Source: SMWN01 sp965221455 (lineage in GTDB: Bacteria > Pseudomonadota > Gammaproteobacteria > Eutrophobiales > Eutrophobiaceae). From it: a stretch of 64,000 bases of DNA. Positions 62,438-64,000 of this stretch are shown here, piece by piece. How positions within the stretch are numbered: the first letter of the stretch is position 1; every line of letters starts with the position of its first letter. The position numbers and the translations under genes are program-made. The DNA lies in assembly GCA_965221455.1 (NCBI GenBank), contig OZ244890.1:2170001-2234000 (forward strand). The letters are read 5' to 3'. The notes under the pieces are model-generated. The model searched no databases. It saw only the letters and a program-made list of their open reading frames with translations, and had not been told where the DNA came from.

Positions 62438-63325
62438 CTAGACTATATCCGATAAAGACTCGTATAGTTTCTCATATTTGAATTTATAGCCCGCATTTAG
62501 CATTTTCGCAGGTAAAATTTTCTTTCCAGCCAGAAGCAACTCTTCACCCATTTGCCCCATTAATATTTTTACAACGACTGCAGGTATGGTAATAATGCCC
62601 GGACGTCTCAGCACTTTCCCAAGAATTTCTGCAAACACCTCGTTAGTTACCGGATTCGGTGATGTGACATTAACAGGCCCGGATAAATCATTGCGCTTAA
62701 TACAGCACAAAGTTATACCCACAAAGTCGTCGACATGTATCCACGACATCCATTGTTTTCCTGATCCTGTTTTTCCACCCAGTCCAAATCTAAAGAGAGG
62801 TAACATCTTGTTTAAAGCACCCCCATTTTTACCCAAAACGATACCTGTACGTAACAAACAAGTGCGTACACCAAGACTTTGAGCCTCTAAAGCTGTTGCC
62901 TCCCATTGTTGACACAATTGACTGGAAAAACTCTCATCACCCAATCCATCTTCATTAATCACTTCATTAGCCATTCCGATACCGTAATAGCCAATAGCCG
63001 AACTATTAATTAGTAATTTTGGTTTATGTTTTGTGACTTTAAAATAATTAACAAGATTTCGTGTTGTTTCAATGCGACTACTTGAAATCAATTGTTTTTG
63101 TTTATCAGTCCATCGCTTATTGGCAATGGGTTCTCCCGCCAGATTGATTACAATATCGAAGAAAATATCGTCGTTTAGCTGTTCCAGTCGGGATATACCG
63201 TGAACGGGCAACTTGATGGTATCAGGATGTCGGCTTAGCACTGTAATTTCATATTTCTCTCTTAATAAATGGGCACAAAGAGAGGAGCCTATAAAACCGG
63301 TACCGCCGGCAAATAATATTTTCAT
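62438..63325 (-). CDS. TIGR01777 family NAD-dependent epimerase (YfcH-like)
   Basis: The 295-residue extended short-chain dehydrogenase has the NAD(P) motif FAGGTGFIGSSLCAHLL, VINLAGEPIANKRWTDKQK, NSSAIGYYG and a C-terminal domain (ILGKVLRRPGIITIPAVVVK) typical of TIGR01777. The length is normal. These proteins are cytoplasmic and their substrate is not established. It converges on the Rieske gene with a 41-bp gap. Confidence 0.85.
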   Translation of the reverse strand: MKILFAGGTGFIGSSLCAHLLREKYEITVLSRHPDTIKLPVHGISRLEQLNDDIFFDIVINLAGEPIANKRWTDKQKQLISSSRIETTRNLVNYFKVTKHKPKLLINSSAIGYYGIGMANEVINEDGLGDESFSSQLCQQWEATALEAQSLGVRTCLLRTGIVLGKNGGALNKMLPLFRFGLGGKTGSGKQWMSWIHVDDFVGITLCCIKRNDLSGPVNVTSPNPVTNEVFAEILGKVLRRPGIITIPAVVVKILMGQMGEELLLAGKKILPAKMLNAGYKFKYEKLYESLSDIV

Positions 63326-63460
63326 TATATAAATACTTAAATTTTAAATCTGGCAAAGGAATTTCTAATCAAGTCCAGGAAAATAATTTGTATTCACGCA
63401 TTCAAGTTGCCAGTGCAACTGACAGGTTGATATGAGTCCTGGGGGATGTCAATCCCTTTG

Positions 63461-63490
63461 CGTCATTGCGAGCGAAGCGAAACAATCCAG
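63461..63490. repeat. Dispersed repeat of the TCATTGCGAGCGAAGCGA type
   Basis: The sequence CGTCATTGCGAGCGAAGCGA followed by AACAATCCAG is a form of a short dispersed repeat known from many bacterial genomes. Around it, from 63326 to 63652, I see no gene; the open frame at 63432-63620 starts just before the repeat and has no family or ribosome-binding site. Confidence 0.5.
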
Positions 63491-63652
63491 TGAGGCTTTG
63501 AACTTGTCAGGCGTATCTACAAGCATAAAACGGTGCTTTTGCTTACAGCTATGGGATGCCTTCCACCATTGGAACAGTGCATTAGATGAGTATCCGCACG
63601 CCAGTGCCATGCTTGCTTAGGCTGTGGGCTTGTGTACGTGAGCAGACCATAG

Positions 63653-63850
63653 AACAAGAAAAAAGTATTAGCATGGCTTGCTTTTTTCTCGACACTCACA
63701 GTAATAATCGTATTGCTAGAGGGTACCATTGGCAATGGTTTTGTTAGTGAGTGTAAGGATGTATACGGTGTCGAGGGCGTTATGGAACTTTTTCAGACTA
63801 AGTATACCTATTCAGCTGCGTATCAAATTTTTGATTTAAAACCAGGTTAA
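63653..63850 (+). pseudogene. Small membrane protein frame without start codon
   Basis: The frame is open from a TAG at 63650 to a TAA at 63848. It reads NKKKVLAWLAFFSTLTVIIV, then LLEGTIGNGFVSECKDVYG and ends AAYQIFDLKPG. A basic N-terminus, one membrane helix and a soluble tail look protein-like, but the only start-like codon is a TTG at 63713. It may have lost its start. It lies 7 bp before the next frame, which also has a membrane helix. Confidence 0.35.
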
Positions 63851-63857
63851 AGATGCC

Positions 63858-64000
63858 ATGTGTGATTCATCTCTCCATCCTGGAACAATGCTGGCAATGT
63901 TCGCCGGTGAGCTCATGGGCTTTGTGTCAAGTCTACTGCTGGTACTGTGGGTAGCCATGCGGTTGATTAGAACGGCTATTAAGCCCTTTTTGGAATCGCT
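63858..64000 (+). CDS. Partial small membrane protein at the right edge
   Basis: From the ATG at 63858 the frame reads CDSSLHPGTMLAMFAGELMG, then FVSSLLLVLWVAMRLIRTAI and continues past the window end. One hydrophobic segment (about 18-36) is followed by basic residues. It starts 7 bp after the preceding frame, suggesting a common transcript. The family cannot be told from 47 residues. Confidence 0.45.
   Translation, partial: MCDSSLHPGTMLAMFAGELMGFVSSLLLVLWVAMRLIRTAIKPFLES

Noticed and set aside
63432..63620. Open frame of 62 codons over the dispersed repeat
   Set aside because: It includes the TCATTGCGAGC-type repeat and has no family or ribosome-binding site.

Overview
The window looks like part of a gammaproteobacterial chromosome with moderate to low G+C. 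The clues are proteobacterial-type AmpG, MoeA/MobA/MobB/MoaA/FdhD, a TonB-dependent siderophore receptor and a TIGR01777 epimerase. The genus cannot be told from the sequence. No tRNA, rRNA or CRISPR array was seen.

Positions 1-45,850 are accessory DNA dominated by recombination. The main content is a serial array of RHS C-terminal cassettes, called U1 to U12 here. Seven units (U2-U7, U9) share an almost identical RHS core of about 1.6-1.9 kb but end in different tip domains. Four others (U1, U10, U11, broken U12) lack most of the core and start with a short shared leader peptide; U8 is a bare tip. Every intact tip is followed, usually by overlap or within 45 bp, by a small multi-pass membrane protein that is the natural candidate for its immunity protein. 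Most tips are glycine-rich and hydrophobic and end in a short acidic Cys-containing tail, so a membrane-active toxin is a reasonable hypothesis. Two IS3-family elements are woven through the array. IS-A has ends TGTAACCCTCCC; IS-B has ends TGTAGTGGTC. Their remnants form the 5' ends of the RHS genes through three recurrent junctions. No full-length RHS with a secretion N-terminus is present, so these units look like an orphan tip reservoir.

The same accessory region carries conflict-type genes. These are a partial TIR-like (MTH538/DUF1863) gene with a 4-TM protein and a small partner (1-1198), a second TIR-like fragment (9119-9271), a nucleoside-deoxyribosyltransferase-like gene (9482-10519), a PHP-ATPase gene with a small overlapping partner between two inverted IS-A copies (29967-32298), an AAA_13/RloC-like ATPase (39595-41850), several HicB/HicA genes, XRE regulators and a SymE fragment. 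Positions 34902-38441 hold a decayed mobile element: a CHC2 primase with an internal deletion, a frameshifted tyrosine recombinase and a gene-free stretch with a run of strong hairpins.

Positions 45,850-64,000 look more like ordinary chromosome with local decay. A siderophore receptor has a Fur-like palindrome upstream; next to it are fragments of a multicopper oxidase and an M48 peptidase. A tight operon moaA-fdhD-mobA-mobB-moeA makes and loads molybdenum cofactor and sulfurates formate dehydrogenase; it is divergent from an OFA-family MFS transporter whose ribosome-binding region is a G11 tract. Then come a CYTH pseudogene, AmpG, a PP2C phosphatase fused through a membrane segment to an FGE-like domain, a CPA2 antiporter, a small membrane-anchored protein, a CMD-like/Rieske fusion, a TIGR01777 epimerase and two incomplete small genes at the right edge.
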